The translations under genes and the position numbers were made by a program. 64,000 bases of DNA, taken from the NCBI RefSeq assembly GCF_019375555.1, contig NZ_JAHXDN010000006.1:248001-312000 (forward strand), read 5' to 3'. This DNA is from Roseobacter insulae (GTDB lineage Bacteria; Pseudomonadota; Alphaproteobacteria; Rhodobacterales; Rhodobacteraceae). Positions 45,028-54,567 of this stretch are shown here, piece by piece (the first letter of the stretch is position 1; each line of letters opens with the position of its first letter). A model generated the notes under the pieces. It saw nothing but the letters and a program-made list of their open reading frames with translations, was not told where the DNA came from and did no database searches.

Positions 45028-47356
45028 TCTGGATCTCTGGCACCGATTTCGGGATCAGGGCGGGCAGGGTAAAGCAGAACCGCGAATTGCCGTTTTCGTC
45101 CTCCTGATACCAGAGCTTTCCGCCGTGCGATTCCACAATCGTGCGGCAGATCGACAGGCCAAGCCCCATGCCGTCCTCCTTCGTGGTTTCAAACTGTTCG
45201 AAGAGGTCGCTTGTCGGGTCAAAGCCCGGCCCGGTGTCGAGGACGTCCACCATCAGCCCATTGTCCGTATTCATGGCCTTCAGTTTCACTAACCGCTCTT
45301 CCACATCGCTATCTGCAATCGCCTCAATGGCGTTTCTAAGCAGGTTCACAAGGACCTGCGCAATCTGAACCCGCGATCCGTAAACCGGATCGAGGTCAAC
45401 CGCGTCGGTGCTGATGTGAATCCCATGCTCCTTCGCTTCAGAACGCACCAGCTGCAGCGTTTGTTCCAACAGCTCCTGAAAATCGAATTCGGCCTTTTCA
45501 ACCCCATCTTTTTTGACAAAGCCCCGCAGCGCCTTGATGATATCGCCTGCGCGATGGGCCTGACGGTCGGTTTCCTGCAGAATGGTCTTCAGTTCTTCGA
45601 TGTCGCAGGTGCTTTGCTGCAGGTTGAACAACGCGCTGTCCATGTTTTGCGTGATCGCGAGAAGCGGCTGGTTCAACTCGTGTGCGAGGCTGGTAGCCAT
45701 TTGGCCCATCACATTGACGCGCGCCGAATGGGACAGGTCCCAGCTGAGTTGCTGTATCTTGCGCTCGGAGGCTTTCCGTTCGGTGATGTCATCCACGGTC
45801 ACGACGGCATGCAGCGGGTTGCCCGCGTCGTCCCGGATCACGATAACGTTCTCGCTGACCCAGATCACGCTGCGGTCTTTGCGCAAAAGCCGCTTTTCAT
45901 GCAGATATTCCGACCCGGTGTTCCCGCCGTCCTCGAAGAAGAAAGCGGCAACCGGATCGTCGGGGTGAGAGATGTCATGCGCCGTCAGTTGCAGCACTTC
46001 GTCGTTGGTATATCCCAGCATATCCGCGAATTTTGTGTTTACGCGCATCAGCTTTCCGGTTTTGGCCTGAATTTGTGCCATACCCCGCGATGCAAGGTCG
46101 AAGGTGCGTCCGAATTCAGCTTCGGATTTCTTGCGCTCGGCGATGGCCTGCACAAGCGTTTCATTCGCGCGTTCAAGTTCGCGGTAGGTTTTCGGCAGGG
46201 GTTCGGATGCGGAAACCTCCCCCTGCGAGACAAGCGATGACCGCACGGCAAAAGCGCGCACCGGCTTATGGATGTAGTTGGCCAGCACCAGTCCGAAAAT
46301 GCCCGAGATCAGGGCGATGGAGGCCGCAATCCAGACATTCTGCGAGCGGTTGGCTTTGATTTCACCGGTGAAATCGGCCTCGGGGGCGTAAACGGCGATG
46401 GTCCAGGGCAATTCCTCGCTGATCACCGGCATCAGGGTGGACACGAAGGTCGAGTCGCCAAGGCCGAAGCGCGACGAGACCTCGCGCTCCACGGAGACCT
46501 CGGCGGTGCTGTCCAGGTGTCCGAAGGCGGCCCGTGCCACCGGATCGCCGATTTCCGCGATATTGACAAAGCGGAACGTACCATCAGTGTTCTGTGTTCG
46601 GATCAGTTCCTGGTTGGGATGCGCAATCACATCACCATTTCGGTTGAGGATCAGCGCCTTACCGCTGTCGCCGACATTCAACCGCGACAAAAACTCGGAA
46701 ATTGCGTCGATCCCGATGTCCACCCCCACAACGCCCCGAATACCGCCAAAGGGATCAAAAACCGGCGAGGCTGCGGTGATGCCCGGCTTTTGCGACGTGA
46801 AGAAGATGTAGGGGTCGGTCCAGATGCTTGTCAGCTTTTCGCTGGCCGTCTGGTACCAGAGCCGTTCGCGCGGGTCGTAGGTGTCGGTCGGGTCCGCGCG
46901 TTCTTCGACAATGGCATAGCGATCATCGCGCCAGATCAGGTCGGTTGTCCGCTGGCCGTCTTCCCACATGACGATCTTTGACCGGAAGGGCCCGGGGCCA
47001 TCGCTGCGCATGACGTAGACGAAGTTGCCCGTCTCATCGCCGTAAAACACGCCGGCGAACTGGGGCGAGATCTGAAGTTGCTGAAACAGCAGTTTTTCCA
47101 GCTGTTCGAAGTTGTCGCTGGCAATGACCTCGTTCTCTGCAAGGCGCGTGGCCAGTTCGGCTGCCCCGCGCGCCGGTTTGAGAAACCCCTTGGAGTGTTC
47201 GATGGTATTGGTGCCGACATCGCGCAGCAGGTCGCGCGCATGTGCGAGCAGCACTTTTTCAGACGTCAAAAAGGACGAAAAGACAACAAAGGTAACCGCG
47301 ACAAACTGCAATCCGGCAAGGCAAAGGGCCAGAACCATTCCGAGTGAAATTTTCAT
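45011..47356 (-). CDS. Membrane sensor histidine kinase with Cache and PAS domains (FixL/DctB-like)
   Basis: A 781-residue sensor. The first membrane segment is LALCLAGLQFVAVTFVVF. A long periplasmic region with dCache character follows (about 40-330: FAGVFYGDETGNFVYVMR, DPRERLWYQTASEKL, GVVGVDIGIDAISEFL), then a second membrane segment (VWIAASIALISGIFGLVLA). After that come a coiled linker, a PAS domain (GMAQIQAKTGKLMRVNTKFAD), HisKA with H559 in SLAHELNQPLLAITQ, and HATPase (VLVNLLRNAIEAI, GMGLGLSICRTI). The HELNQPL H-box is that of FixL/DctB/TodS-type kinases. Ligands of dCache sensors are small organic acids or amino acids. It is paired with the FixJ-type regulator downstream. Confidence 0.9.
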   Translation of the reverse strand: MKISLGMVLALCLAGLQFVAVTFVVFSSFLTSEKVLLAHARDLLRDVGTNTIEHSKGFLKPARGAAELATRLAENEVIASDNFEQLEKLLFQQLQISPQFAGVFYGDETGNFVYVMRSDGPGPFRSKIVMWEDGQRTTDLIWRDDRYAIVEERADPTDTYDPRERLWYQTASEKLTSIWTDPYIFFTSQKPGITAASPVFDPFGGIRGVVGVDIGIDAISEFLSRLNVGDSGKALILNRNGDVIAHPNQELIRTQNTDGTFRFVNIAEIGDPVARAAFGHLDSTAEVSVEREVSSRFGLGDSTFVSTLMPVISEELPWTIAVYAPEADFTGEIKANRSQNVWIAASIALISGIFGLVLANYIHKPVRAFAVRSSLVSQGEVSASEPLPKTYRELERANETLVQAIAERKKSEAEFGRTFDLASRGMAQIQAKTGKLMRVNTKFADMLGYTNDEVLQLTAHDISHPDDPVAAFFFEDGGNTGSEYLHEKRLLRKDRSVIWVSENVIVIRDDAGNPLHAVVTVDDITERKASERKIQQLSWDLSHSARVNVMGQMATSLAHELNQPLLAITQNMDSALFNLQQSTCDIEELKTILQETDRQAHRAGDIIKALRGFVKKDGVEKAEFDFQELLEQTLQLVRSEAKEHGIHISTDAVDLDPVYGSRVQIAQVLVNLLRNAIEAIADSDVEERLVKLKAMNTDNGLMVDVLDTGPGFDPTSDLFEQFETTKEDGMGLGLSICRTIVESHGGKLWYQEDENGNSRFCFTLPALIPKSVPEIQNELSA

Positions 47357-48070
47357 GGGAAATACAACTTTTTATACCTGCCGCGTTTTTGCAGGGTGAT
47401 GGTGCAGGCGAATAGGGTCTCGATCAATAGATTTCCATCGCTGTCGTGCGTCCTGAAAGACAAAGGTCGCGGAAAAGTGCGATTATGTCTCGCAAGTTAT
47501 TGGCGGCTCTTCTGTCACACTGTGGCATGTTTCGTCAGTTGCTTTGCATGGCACTTTCGATTTGAGCAACAATTCGCTGCATCGGCGTGATGTCGCAGCT
47601 GTGAAAGCTTTCGCGACATTGGGACGGTTTTGCCCGTCCACGGGTTCCAAGGCAGGCGGACGCTAGGCTATCTGCCCCGTTGTGGCGGAAAATGCGGTGT
47701 GTGGCTTTGTGCTGGCACCATTCGGCAAAAGCGTCTGTTTTGGCTTGAGACACCTGATCAAATTGACGCCGCGGTGGTTCAGGCAGAGACGCGATTATGG
47801 ATCAAACATAATGCCCGACATTGCCGTGATCTTCCCCGGGACAATCTCCGCCCCCGGCCATCAGAAGCCTGTTTTAAAAGACTACTGTTAAGCCTCAATG
47901 CGGGCAGGCTGGACGAAACCGGCGCAGGCAGAGCGCGGCAGGCAAAACGCCATGATCCTGACCTTCCGGAACGCTGACGACCCGTTAAAAACAGCCAGAG
48001 CTGTGCCCAGGCGCCGTTGTCTCGCAGTCCTCGCCGGTTCCGCGCGAAAATCGGGGTGCGCCGCGAGGTT
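47357..48070. other. 714-base intergenic stretch, nothing recognised
   Basis: The region between the sensor-kinase gene start and the end of the GGDEF-EAL gene, both minus-strand. I see no convincing CDS, RNA gene or repeat. Short open frames lack ribosome-binding sites or family character. It should hold the kinase promoter (near 47360-47450) and the 3' UTR of the GGDEF-EAL gene. Confidence 0.5.
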
Positions 48071-50197
48071 CTACCGGGTGGCGCGTGCCGGTATCCGGTG
48101 AGCCTCGGGAGCGTCTCCGGCATCGATTGAAAACCCGTTTTCGTTCAGGCGTCGGGTTGTTTCCTCGAAGGCCTCCAGCGGCACGGGCTTGGTGAAGTAA
48201 TACCCCTGAACCTGTTCACACCCTGAAACCGCAAGCTGTTCGATCTGTTCGGCGGTTTCAACACCTTCCGCAACAGTGGTGACGCCGATCTGAGCCGCCA
48301 TTGTCAAGATCAGCTGGATGATCGGAATGGTGTCGGGCAGCTGGTCGACGAAGGACTTGTCGATCTTCAGGCAGTTTAGCGGAAAGCGTGTGATGTAGGA
48401 GAGGTTTGAATAGCCTGTGCCGAAGTCGTCAATCGCGATGCGAAACCCAAGGTCGGTGATTGCCCGCAGCTTCTGTGCGATCATCTCCAGATCACCGATC
48501 AGGGCTGTCTCGGTGATCTCCAACTCGACGTAACCATTGGGGAAATCGGGCCTTTGAGAGAATGCGCGCAGTGTTTCCATCAGTTTATCGCCAGAGAACT
48601 GACGGGGAGAGACATTGATGGACAATCCGATGTCCAGACCTCTGCGATGCCACTCAATGGCCTGATTGCAGCCTTCTTCCAGAACGAACTGCCCCAACTC
48701 CTCGATGATACCGGTTTCTTCACAAATCGGAATGAACTTGCCCGGCATTACCAGCCCGCGCACCGGATGACGCCACCGCACCAGCGCCTCGGCAGATACA
48801 ACCTGGTTGCTTCTCAGATCGTAGCGGGGCTGGAAATACAGGACGAATTCACGCTTTTCCAAGGCGCGCATGAGCTCCACTTCCAGCTGATTGCGCTCCG
48901 AGGCTTCGGCCCCCATTTCGGAATCAAAGAACAGGAAGCGGTTCCGGCCACGCTGTTTTGAGGCATAAAGAGCGATGTCCGCCCGCTGGATCGCATCCAT
49001 GACGGTCTGGTCATTGGGTTCGATCAGCGCGACCCCGATGCTGATCGTCACGTTCAGCAGGATCGCATCATACACCATCGGCTTGTTGATCGCGAGCCTC
49101 AGCCTTTCGATCTTTTCAATAAGATCAGACTCTTGTGACGCATTCTTGATCAGGATGACGAACTCGTCGCCGCCCATGCGCGCGAGCGTATCATCCTCCG
49201 ATAACTCGGCGTCGAACCGTGACACCAGCTCTTTCAGGACAGCGTCACCCATCTCGTGACCGAAGCGGTCATTGATTTGTTTGAACCGGTCCACGTCCAG
49301 ATACAAAAGCGCATAGGTCGTGGAGGTATTCTTGGCTTCGAGCGCTTCGAGCCGGGATTGTACGAAAGAGCGGTTGAAACAGCCGGTCAGCTGGTCGCGC
49401 TCGGCAAGGTAATGCGCCTGATCGCGTGCATTTTTAAGCTCACTCACATCAATGGCGGTGACCAGAACCGCGGGACTGCCGGTTACCGCGTCAGAACAGC
49501 GTTTGGCGGAGATGTCATACCAATGTGGCTCCGTCGCGGTTTCCACCAGGGCGACGCACCTGTGCTCGCCATGTTGCTCCAGCATTTTTTCCAGAGCCAC
49601 AAAGTCGGCGTGATCCGTAAAAATCTCAGCAAAGCTGTCCAGGGATCGGGGGGTGGCTTTGCGGGCTGCCGGGTTCATATACAGCGCCGGGCCGTCCAGA
49701 TCAAAGAGCATGATCATCACATCGGTATGCAACAATGCCTCGGCGCTGCGCAGGTTTTCGGGCAGATCGTCAACGCTTCCGGTGGCCTCGCATCGCATGG
49801 CCATCCGCCCGTCGGGCAGGCGAAAACCGGAAAAGACCACCATGGCGGTTTCCGGTTCTCCGTTAGGGTACAAGGTCCAGAGTTCATTGAAGACGGAATT
49901 ACGTTCTTCAAAGTCGATTTGATACTGTTTGAGACGGGCCGCAACTGTCGACGACATGCCTTCAGACAAATCGCGCGCGCACAGCAGGTCCTCGTTGTCG
50001 GCCTGCCACAGTTTGCATGCGGATTCATTCGCGTGGAGAATGCAGGAATTGTCGATGTCAAAAATCCAGACAGCCGTGCGTAATTGCCGGGCTGCCTGGA
50101 ACGGGTCAAATTCCGGGCCGGAAGGGTCGGGGGCGTTGGACAAAGGTATCAATGACCTTTCACTGCGGGCAGCGGACGTGATTTTGCCTTCTCCCAT
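48071..50197 (-). CDS. PAS-GGDEF-EAL cyclic-di-GMP turnover protein
   Basis: A 708-residue protein. The N-terminal half has one or two PAS-like domains (WIFDIDNSCILHANESACKLW, MIMLFDLDGPALYMNPAA). The GGDEF domain is intact (ARMGGDEFVIL). The inhibitory RxxD site before it reads SEDD, so product inhibition is probably lost. The EAL domain is intact (EALVRWRHP, NVSPRQF, ELEITETALIGD, DDFGTGYSNLSY, AEGVETAEQ). It may make or degrade c-di-GMP, and EAL completeness suggests a phosphodiesterase. No transmembrane segment is seen. ATG 50197 has GGAG eight bases upstream. GTG 50206 is the alternative. Confidence 0.9.
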   Translation of the reverse strand: MGEGKITSAARSERSLIPLSNAPDPSGPEFDPFQAARQLRTAVWIFDIDNSCILHANESACKLWQADNEDLLCARDLSEGMSSTVAARLKQYQIDFEERNSVFNELWTLYPNGEPETAMVVFSGFRLPDGRMAMRCEATGSVDDLPENLRSAEALLHTDVMIMLFDLDGPALYMNPAARKATPRSLDSFAEIFTDHADFVALEKMLEQHGEHRCVALVETATEPHWYDISAKRCSDAVTGSPAVLVTAIDVSELKNARDQAHYLAERDQLTGCFNRSFVQSRLEALEAKNTSTTYALLYLDVDRFKQINDRFGHEMGDAVLKELVSRFDAELSEDDTLARMGGDEFVILIKNASQESDLIEKIERLRLAINKPMVYDAILLNVTISIGVALIEPNDQTVMDAIQRADIALYASKQRGRNRFLFFDSEMGAEASERNQLEVELMRALEKREFVLYFQPRYDLRSNQVVSAEALVRWRHPVRGLVMPGKFIPICEETGIIEELGQFVLEEGCNQAIEWHRRGLDIGLSINVSPRQFSGDKLMETLRAFSQRPDFPNGYVELEITETALIGDLEMIAQKLRAITDLGFRIAIDDFGTGYSNLSYITRFPLNCLKIDKSFVDQLPDTIPIIQLILTMAAQIGVTTVAEGVETAEQIEQLAVSGCEQVQGYYFTKPVPLEAFEETTRRLNENGFSIDAGDAPEAHRIPARATR

Positions 50198-50223
50198 GGT
50201 GCCCACTCCGGACCAGTCTGGTG

Positions 50224-50859
50224 TTAAGCGGCAGCTGACGCCACCTGTCCAAGCTCGGAAAGAGGACGGAAGTTTTCAGTCTGTGCAACGTCATCGATCC
50301 AGCGGGCGATGGCGGGGTAGTCTTCGAGTGTCAGCCCGGCCTCTTCGAGCACATGTGTGTAGCCAAAGAGGGCGATATCGGCGATCGAATATCCGCAGGA
50401 CAGGATGAATTTGCGCTGCGCAAGGTGCGCTTCGAGGCGCATCAGGCCGTTTAGCGCGTTGTCCTGCCAGACGCGGATGTCGGCTGCGCGCTCTTCGCGT
50501 TGCTGCGGCACAATCGTGGTGAAAAACCGGGCTGGCGAAATGAATGGCTCCAGCTTGGATTGTTCAAAAAACATCCACTGCAACGCTTCGGCGCGTTCCG
50601 CCAGCGACTGTGGCATGAGGTGGCTGCCGTCGGCAATGTACCAGAGCATCGCGTTGCTTTCGCCGATACCAAAACCGGTTTCTGTTTGCAGATAGGGGAC
50701 CACACCGAGGGGATTGACCTCTAAGAACGCGGGCGATTTCTGCTCACCGGCCAGAACATCGATAATTTGCAGGTCAAAAGACTGGTTAAGCTGATGGAAC
50801 GCTAGCCACGGTTTGAAACAATTGCCCGATCCCAGACAGGCATATAGTTTTTGTGTCAT
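50224..50859 (-). CDS. Glutathione S-transferase family protein
   Basis: A 211-residue soluble protein with a thioredoxin-like N-terminal domain (LYACLGSGNCFKPWLAF, NPLGVVPYLQTETGFGIGESNAML, where the GESNAML stretch binds the glutathione gamma-Glu) and an all-helical C-terminal domain (SIADIALFGYTHVLEEAG, the N-capping box). It is of the bacterial YfcG/Ure2p-like or beta-like type. Substrate unknown. ATG 50859 follows GGAGATCGAT. It lies upstream of the GGDEF-EAL gene on the minus strand with only 26 bases between them, so the two could be co-transcribed. Confidence 0.88.
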   Translation of the reverse strand: MTQKLYACLGSGNCFKPWLAFHQLNQSFDLQIIDVLAGEQKSPAFLEVNPLGVVPYLQTETGFGIGESNAMLWYIADGSHLMPQSLAERAEALQWMFFEQSKLEPFISPARFFTTIVPQQREERAADIRVWQDNALNGLMRLEAHLAQRKFILSCGYSIADIALFGYTHVLEEAGLTLEDYPAIARWIDDVAQTENFRPLSELGQVASAAA

Positions 50860-51084
50860 ATCGATCTCCAAGGTGCAAAGTCGGACATCACATATGAAAA
50901 ACTATCCCTAAAAATCCTTAAACAAGCGGCAAAACAGAGCGGGATGGTTAATGGCCCCTCAGAGGGATTTCACCATTCGATCCTGTAGGTTTCGGGGTGT
51001 GGGGCTGTCGTTTCCCAAATCCGAATTGCACGAAATCACGCCCTTTTGTCCGTCCAAAGAGCAACCAAGCTTGCGTCGCCGGTG

Positions 51085-51534
51085 TCATGCCGCCTGTTGC
51101 TGCATGACTTTCGCGAAGTTCGCGAAAAACTTCGCCGCCAGCTTCTTGGCCGTGCCCTGGATCAGCCGATTGCCCAGCTGCGCCAGTTTGCCGCCGATCT
51201 GTGCCTTTGCATCATACCGCAGAACAGTCTGATCCCCGAGTGTTTCAAGGGTGACATCGGCACCGCCCTTGGCATGTCCCGCCGCCCCGCCGTTGCCCTG
51301 ACCGGTCAGTGAAAACCGGGTGGGGGCGCCGGATTTATCCAGCGCGACCTCGCCTGAAAACCTTGCCTTCACCGGGCCGACCTTGAGCACGACCTTGGCC
51401 TCAAGCTGGGTGTCAGATGTCTGGACAAGTTCCTCGCAGCCGGGAATGCATTGCCTTAAGATCTCTGGATCGTTCAGCGCCGCATAGACATCTTCCATCG
51501 GCGCGTTGATGGTGATTTCATCGCTCAGTTCCAT
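51085..51534 (-). CDS. coxG: CoxG/SRPBCC-family protein
   Basis: A 149-residue CO dehydrogenase subunit G-type protein (SRPBCC fold). It opens with MELSDEITINAPMEDVYAAL and DPEILRQCIPGCEEL, the family hallmarks, with LEAKVVLKVGPVKARFSGEV following and a basic/amphipathic C-terminal helix. In Afipia (Oligotropha), CoxG recruits CO dehydrogenase to the membrane. More recent work shows CoxG binding a quinone for electron transfer, as I recall. Start ATG 51534 follows AAAGGAACCGTC. It is the last gene of the minus-strand cox cluster, 131 bases after coxF. Confidence 0.88.
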   Translation of the reverse strand: MELSDEITINAPMEDVYAALNDPEILRQCIPGCEELVQTSDTQLEAKVVLKVGPVKARFSGEVALDKSGAPTRFSLTGQGNGGAAGHAKGGADVTLETLGDQTVLRYDAKAQIGGKLAQLGNRLIQGTAKKLAAKFFANFAKVMQQQAA

Positions 51535-51665
51535 GACGGTTCCTTTGTTAACTGTATGGGGTTTTATTCCGGCGGGACGTGCGTCCGGATCGCCATTCAT
51601 CCGCCTGCGGGGGGTGTGGCAGTGCTGCACAACCCAAGTCTGCAGCGCGCCGGGCAACGGTGGCA

Positions 51666-52466
51666 TCACGCATCGGCGACGGCCCCGTGTCGCGCATGGC
51701 GTCTGACCTGCGTGAGTTCAGCGATGATGGAAAGCGCAATTTCCTCGGGCGTGACCGCGCCAATGTCGATGCCGGCGGGGGCACGGACGGCATTGATGCG
51801 GTTTTGCGAAATCCCTGATTGCCGGAGTTTTTCTGCCAGGGCGGCATATTTCTTTCGACTGCCGACGAAGGCTACATAATCGACCTCTGTGGCAAGCGCC
51901 TTTTCAAGTGCTGTGCGGTCGCCCTGGCCCTGGGTCGCGATCACGATCGCCCGCCTGCGGCCCGGCGCGGTCTGGGCAAAGCTGTCACCCGGCGCCAGAA
52001 CGGTCACCTCCCAGTCAAACCGGGGGGCAAGCTCGGCAAGCTCCGTGGCAACGGGCGATGCGCCGATGATCACCACCTCGGGGCGGGGCAGGCTGGGGTC
52101 GATAAATACGTCCACGGAGCCTTTCGACGGGCACCCGTTGCGGGCGAAATACACGCCCTCGACCTCGTCACCCGCCACCAGTCCCTTGTCCGAAAGAATG
52201 TCTTCCGGCGCGACCGAAACAAGCTGTGGTTTGCCCTGGGCTATGGCAACAAGGGCGGCTTTTTGCACCGCGGCCCGCGTGCAGCCGCCACCAAGCCAGC
52301 CGTGCAGTATCGTGCCGTCGGACCGGAGCAGCGCCTTGGCGCCGGGCTTGGCCGCTGTCGCCCCGGCCGTGCGGACAATGGTTGCCACGGCGAAGGGCTC
52401 GTCACGCAGCCGCAGCGCCTCCAGCGCGTCGGTCATCTGCGGGTCCAGCAACTCTTTGGGCATCAT
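51666..52466 (-). CDS. coxF: XdhC/CoxF-type molybdenum enzyme maturation factor
   Basis: A 266-residue XdhC/CoxF family protein. N-terminal VATIVRTAGATAAKPGAKAL and GWLGGGCTRAAVQ form the XdhC signature. The C-terminal Rossmann part has VVIIGASPVATELAEL and VDYVAFVGSRKKYAAL. XdhC proteins bind the molybdenum cofactor and guide its sulfuration and insertion into xanthine dehydrogenase-type enzymes, here CoxL. Its start overlaps the coxE stop by four bases. CoxF and CoxI of CO oxidisers are both of this type, so the letter assignment is by gene order. Confidence 0.85.
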   Translation of the reverse strand: MMPKELLDPQMTDALEALRLRDEPFAVATIVRTAGATAAKPGAKALLRSDGTILHGWLGGGCTRAAVQKAALVAIAQGKPQLVSVAPEDILSDKGLVAGDEVEGVYFARNGCPSKGSVDVFIDPSLPRPEVVIIGASPVATELAELAPRFDWEVTVLAPGDSFAQTAPGRRRAIVIATQGQGDRTALEKALATEVDYVAFVGSRKKYAALAEKLRQSGISQNRINAVRAPAGIDIGAVTPEEIALSIIAELTQVRRHARHGAVADA

Positions 52467-53644
52467 AGGCGCACCAGCTCCGGTTCCAGCCCGGCCAGCT
52501 CCTCCAGCGTGTTCGCCGCTTTGAACAGGTCAATGTAGGGCAGGGCGGCGGCCATTCCCTGTGCGGTCGCCTCATAATCCCGCCACCCTTTCAGCGGGTT
52601 GAGCCAGATCACCTTGCAGCCGCGTTTCCGAAGACGGCTCAGCGCCGCCGACATCGCGGCGGGCGGGTCGGTATCGAATCCGTCCGACAAGATCAGGACC
52701 ACGGTGCGCCCGTCGACGAATCTCTTGGCATGGGTGTCGGCGAAACGGCCGATGCTGTGGCTGATCTTGGATCCCCCGGCAAAACCATCGGCCATGAGCG
52801 ACATGCGCGCCAGTGCCCGCAGCGCATCCCGGTCGCGCAGGGCGTGGGTAATTCGCACAAGACGCGTGTGGAAGAGATAAGCATCCGCCGTCTGATCAGC
52901 ACGCATCAGCCCGGCCAGAAACGCCAGGAAGACCTGCGCGTAGACCGACATCGATCCCGAGACATCGCAGATCGCGGCAATCTTGCGCAGACGGTCCGGG
53001 CGGTGTTTTTTCGGCAGGTCAAACGGTTGGCCGCCGGTGGCAAGGCTTTGCCGGATCACGCGCCGGAAATGCAGCCTGTCGCCCTTGCGCGCGGCCTTGC
53101 GTCGCCGCGACCTGCGATCCCGCAACGCCGCGCCAAGGCGCAGCGCCACCCGCTCTGCTGCCAGTATATCCTCGGGTCGCACCAGATCGCGCAGGTCCTT
53201 TTTCATCAGGTTTGTGACCTCGGTCGCCATAAGCTTGCCCAGACCATCGCCTTCCGACGCGCCGCTGCCGCCATCCGGCGCGGTGGCCTCCCCGGCGCCG
53301 GTTGCCGGCGCGCCTTGCGCCACACGGGACGAGTGGACGTGATCCTTGGCCGTTTCGCCCTTGCTGGGAACAATCTTCTGTTTGACCCGCCCGCCGTTCA
53401 GCCAGAAACTGTCGAACAGGTCGTCAAAGCGGTCCGCGTCTTCCCTGCATCCGGTGCAAACCGCCCGCAGCGCCCGTTTGCTCTGCACCGGCACGGCGGC
53501 ATCGACCTGTGTCAGGGCGGTCAGGGCAAGCTCTGTCTCCGCCACGCCAAGGCGCAGCCCATTTTCGCGCAGATGCGCCAGAAAGCCGCTGACACGCGCG
53601 GCGGGGCCGGGGTCTCGTGCCGCAAATCTGGTCACGCGGCTCAT
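52463..53644 (-). CDS. coxE: CoxE-type VWA-domain protein
   Basis: A 393-residue VWA protein. The N-terminal half resembles the CoxE region (GFLAHLRENGLRLGVAETELAL). The C-terminal VWA domain has a MIDAS site, ICDVSGSMSVYAQ (DxSxS), and ends LPYIDLFKAANTLEELAGLEPEL, a CoxE signature. With the MoxR-type CoxD it is needed to assemble the Cu-Mo active site of CO dehydrogenase in Afipia. It overlaps both neighbours (coxD and coxF) by four bases, so the maturation genes are translationally coupled. All motifs are intact. Confidence 0.88.
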   Translation of the reverse strand: MSRVTRFAARDPGPAARVSGFLAHLRENGLRLGVAETELALTALTQVDAAVPVQSKRALRAVCTGCREDADRFDDLFDSFWLNGGRVKQKIVPSKGETAKDHVHSSRVAQGAPATGAGEATAPDGGSGASEGDGLGKLMATEVTNLMKKDLRDLVRPEDILAAERVALRLGAALRDRRSRRRKAARKGDRLHFRRVIRQSLATGGQPFDLPKKHRPDRLRKIAAICDVSGSMSVYAQVFLAFLAGLMRADQTADAYLFHTRLVRITHALRDRDALRALARMSLMADGFAGGSKISHSIGRFADTHAKRFVDGRTVVLILSDGFDTDPPAAMSAALSRLRKRGCKVIWLNPLKGWRDYEATAQGMAAALPYIDLFKAANTLEELAGLEPELVRL

Positions 53645-54516
53645 GCGGCGCGCCCGGCGATGCGCTGCGCCACTTCCGTCGTGATACTGGCCTGATCGCT
53701 CTGGGTTTTGAGCAGGGTGGTCAGCGTCGCTTGCAGCACCGCAGGATCATCGGTCAGATCGGCCACGCCCAGACCCATGAGGGCGGCCGCGAAATCCAGT
53801 GTCTCGGCGATGCCGGGGGCTTTCTCAAGCTCTTCTTTGCGCAGTTTCTGAACAAAACCAATGATCTGGCCTGCAAGCTTCATTTCGATCTCGGGGCAAC
53901 GCGCTGATAGGATCGCCAGTTCCGTGGCGCGGTCAGGGTAGTCCACGTAGGTGTAAAGGCAGCGTCGTCGCAATGCATCGGACAGATCACGTGTCCCATT
54001 GGCCGTCAGCACCACGATGGGCCGGGTCACGGCGCGGATCGTGCCCAGCTCGGGGATCGTGATCTGGTAATCCGCAAGGATCTCCAGCAGGTAGGCTTCG
54101 AATTCCTCGTCTGCCCGGTCAATTTCGTCGATCAAAAGGACAGGCGGTTTGTCCTGCCTGATGGCGGCGAGCAGCGGCCGCTCCAACAGGAAGTCTTCGG
54201 AAAAGATGCGCGCTTCGACGCTGGCGCCGGTTTCACCATCTTCCGCCGCCGCGCGGATCGACAACAACTGGCGCTGGTAGTTCCATTCATAGATTGCCTG
54301 TGCCGCATCCAGACCTTCGTAGCATTGCAGCCGCAGCAGTCGGGTGTCCTGAACCGCGGCCAGAACGCGCGCCACTTCGGTCTTGCCCACGCCCGCCGCG
54401 CCTTCCAGCAGGATGGGGCGCCCCAGCGACAGCGCAAGGTGCAGCGCCACCGACAGATCGTCGGAAGCGACATACCCATGCCCCGCCATTGCGTCTTGAA
54501 GATCGTTCCAGGCCAT
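53641..54516 (-). CDS. coxD: CoxD-type MoxR AAA+ ATPase
   Basis: A 291-residue MoxR-family AAA+ ATPase. It has Walker A EGAAGVGKTE, Walker B VLLIDEIDRADEEFEAYLLEIL, sensor-1 VLTANGTRDLSDALRRRCLY and the Arg finger in this stretch. CoxD is required for introduction of sulfur and copper at the CO dehydrogenase active site, working with CoxE. ATG 54516 (MAWNDLQDAM) is chosen. The upstream in-frame codons have no similarity. Four-base overlap with coxE. The MoxR sequence LLRLQCYEGLDAAQAIYEWNY (kept in two pieces) is characteristic of this subfamily. Confidence 0.9.
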   Translation of the reverse strand: MAWNDLQDAMAGHGYVASDDLSVALHLALSLGRPILLEGAAGVGKTEVARVLAAVQDTRLLRLQCYEGLDAAQAIYEWNYQRQLLSIRAAAEDGETGASVEARIFSEDFLLERPLLAAIRQDKPPVLLIDEIDRADEEFEAYLLEILADYQITIPELGTIRAVTRPIVVLTANGTRDLSDALRRRCLYTYVDYPDRATELAILSARCPEIEMKLAGQIIGFVQKLRKEELEKAPGIAETLDFAAALMGLGVADLTDDPAVLQATLTTLLKTQSDQASITTEVAQRIAGRAA

Positions 54517-54567
54517 TATCCGTCTCTTTGCCGTGCGGGCAGGTGCCATGACCCGCCCGGGGTCACT

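Noticed and set aside
47535-47753. A 72-codon minus-strand open frame in the 714-base gap.
   Set aside because: No ribosome-binding site, no hydrophobic or domain pattern, and weak codon bias.
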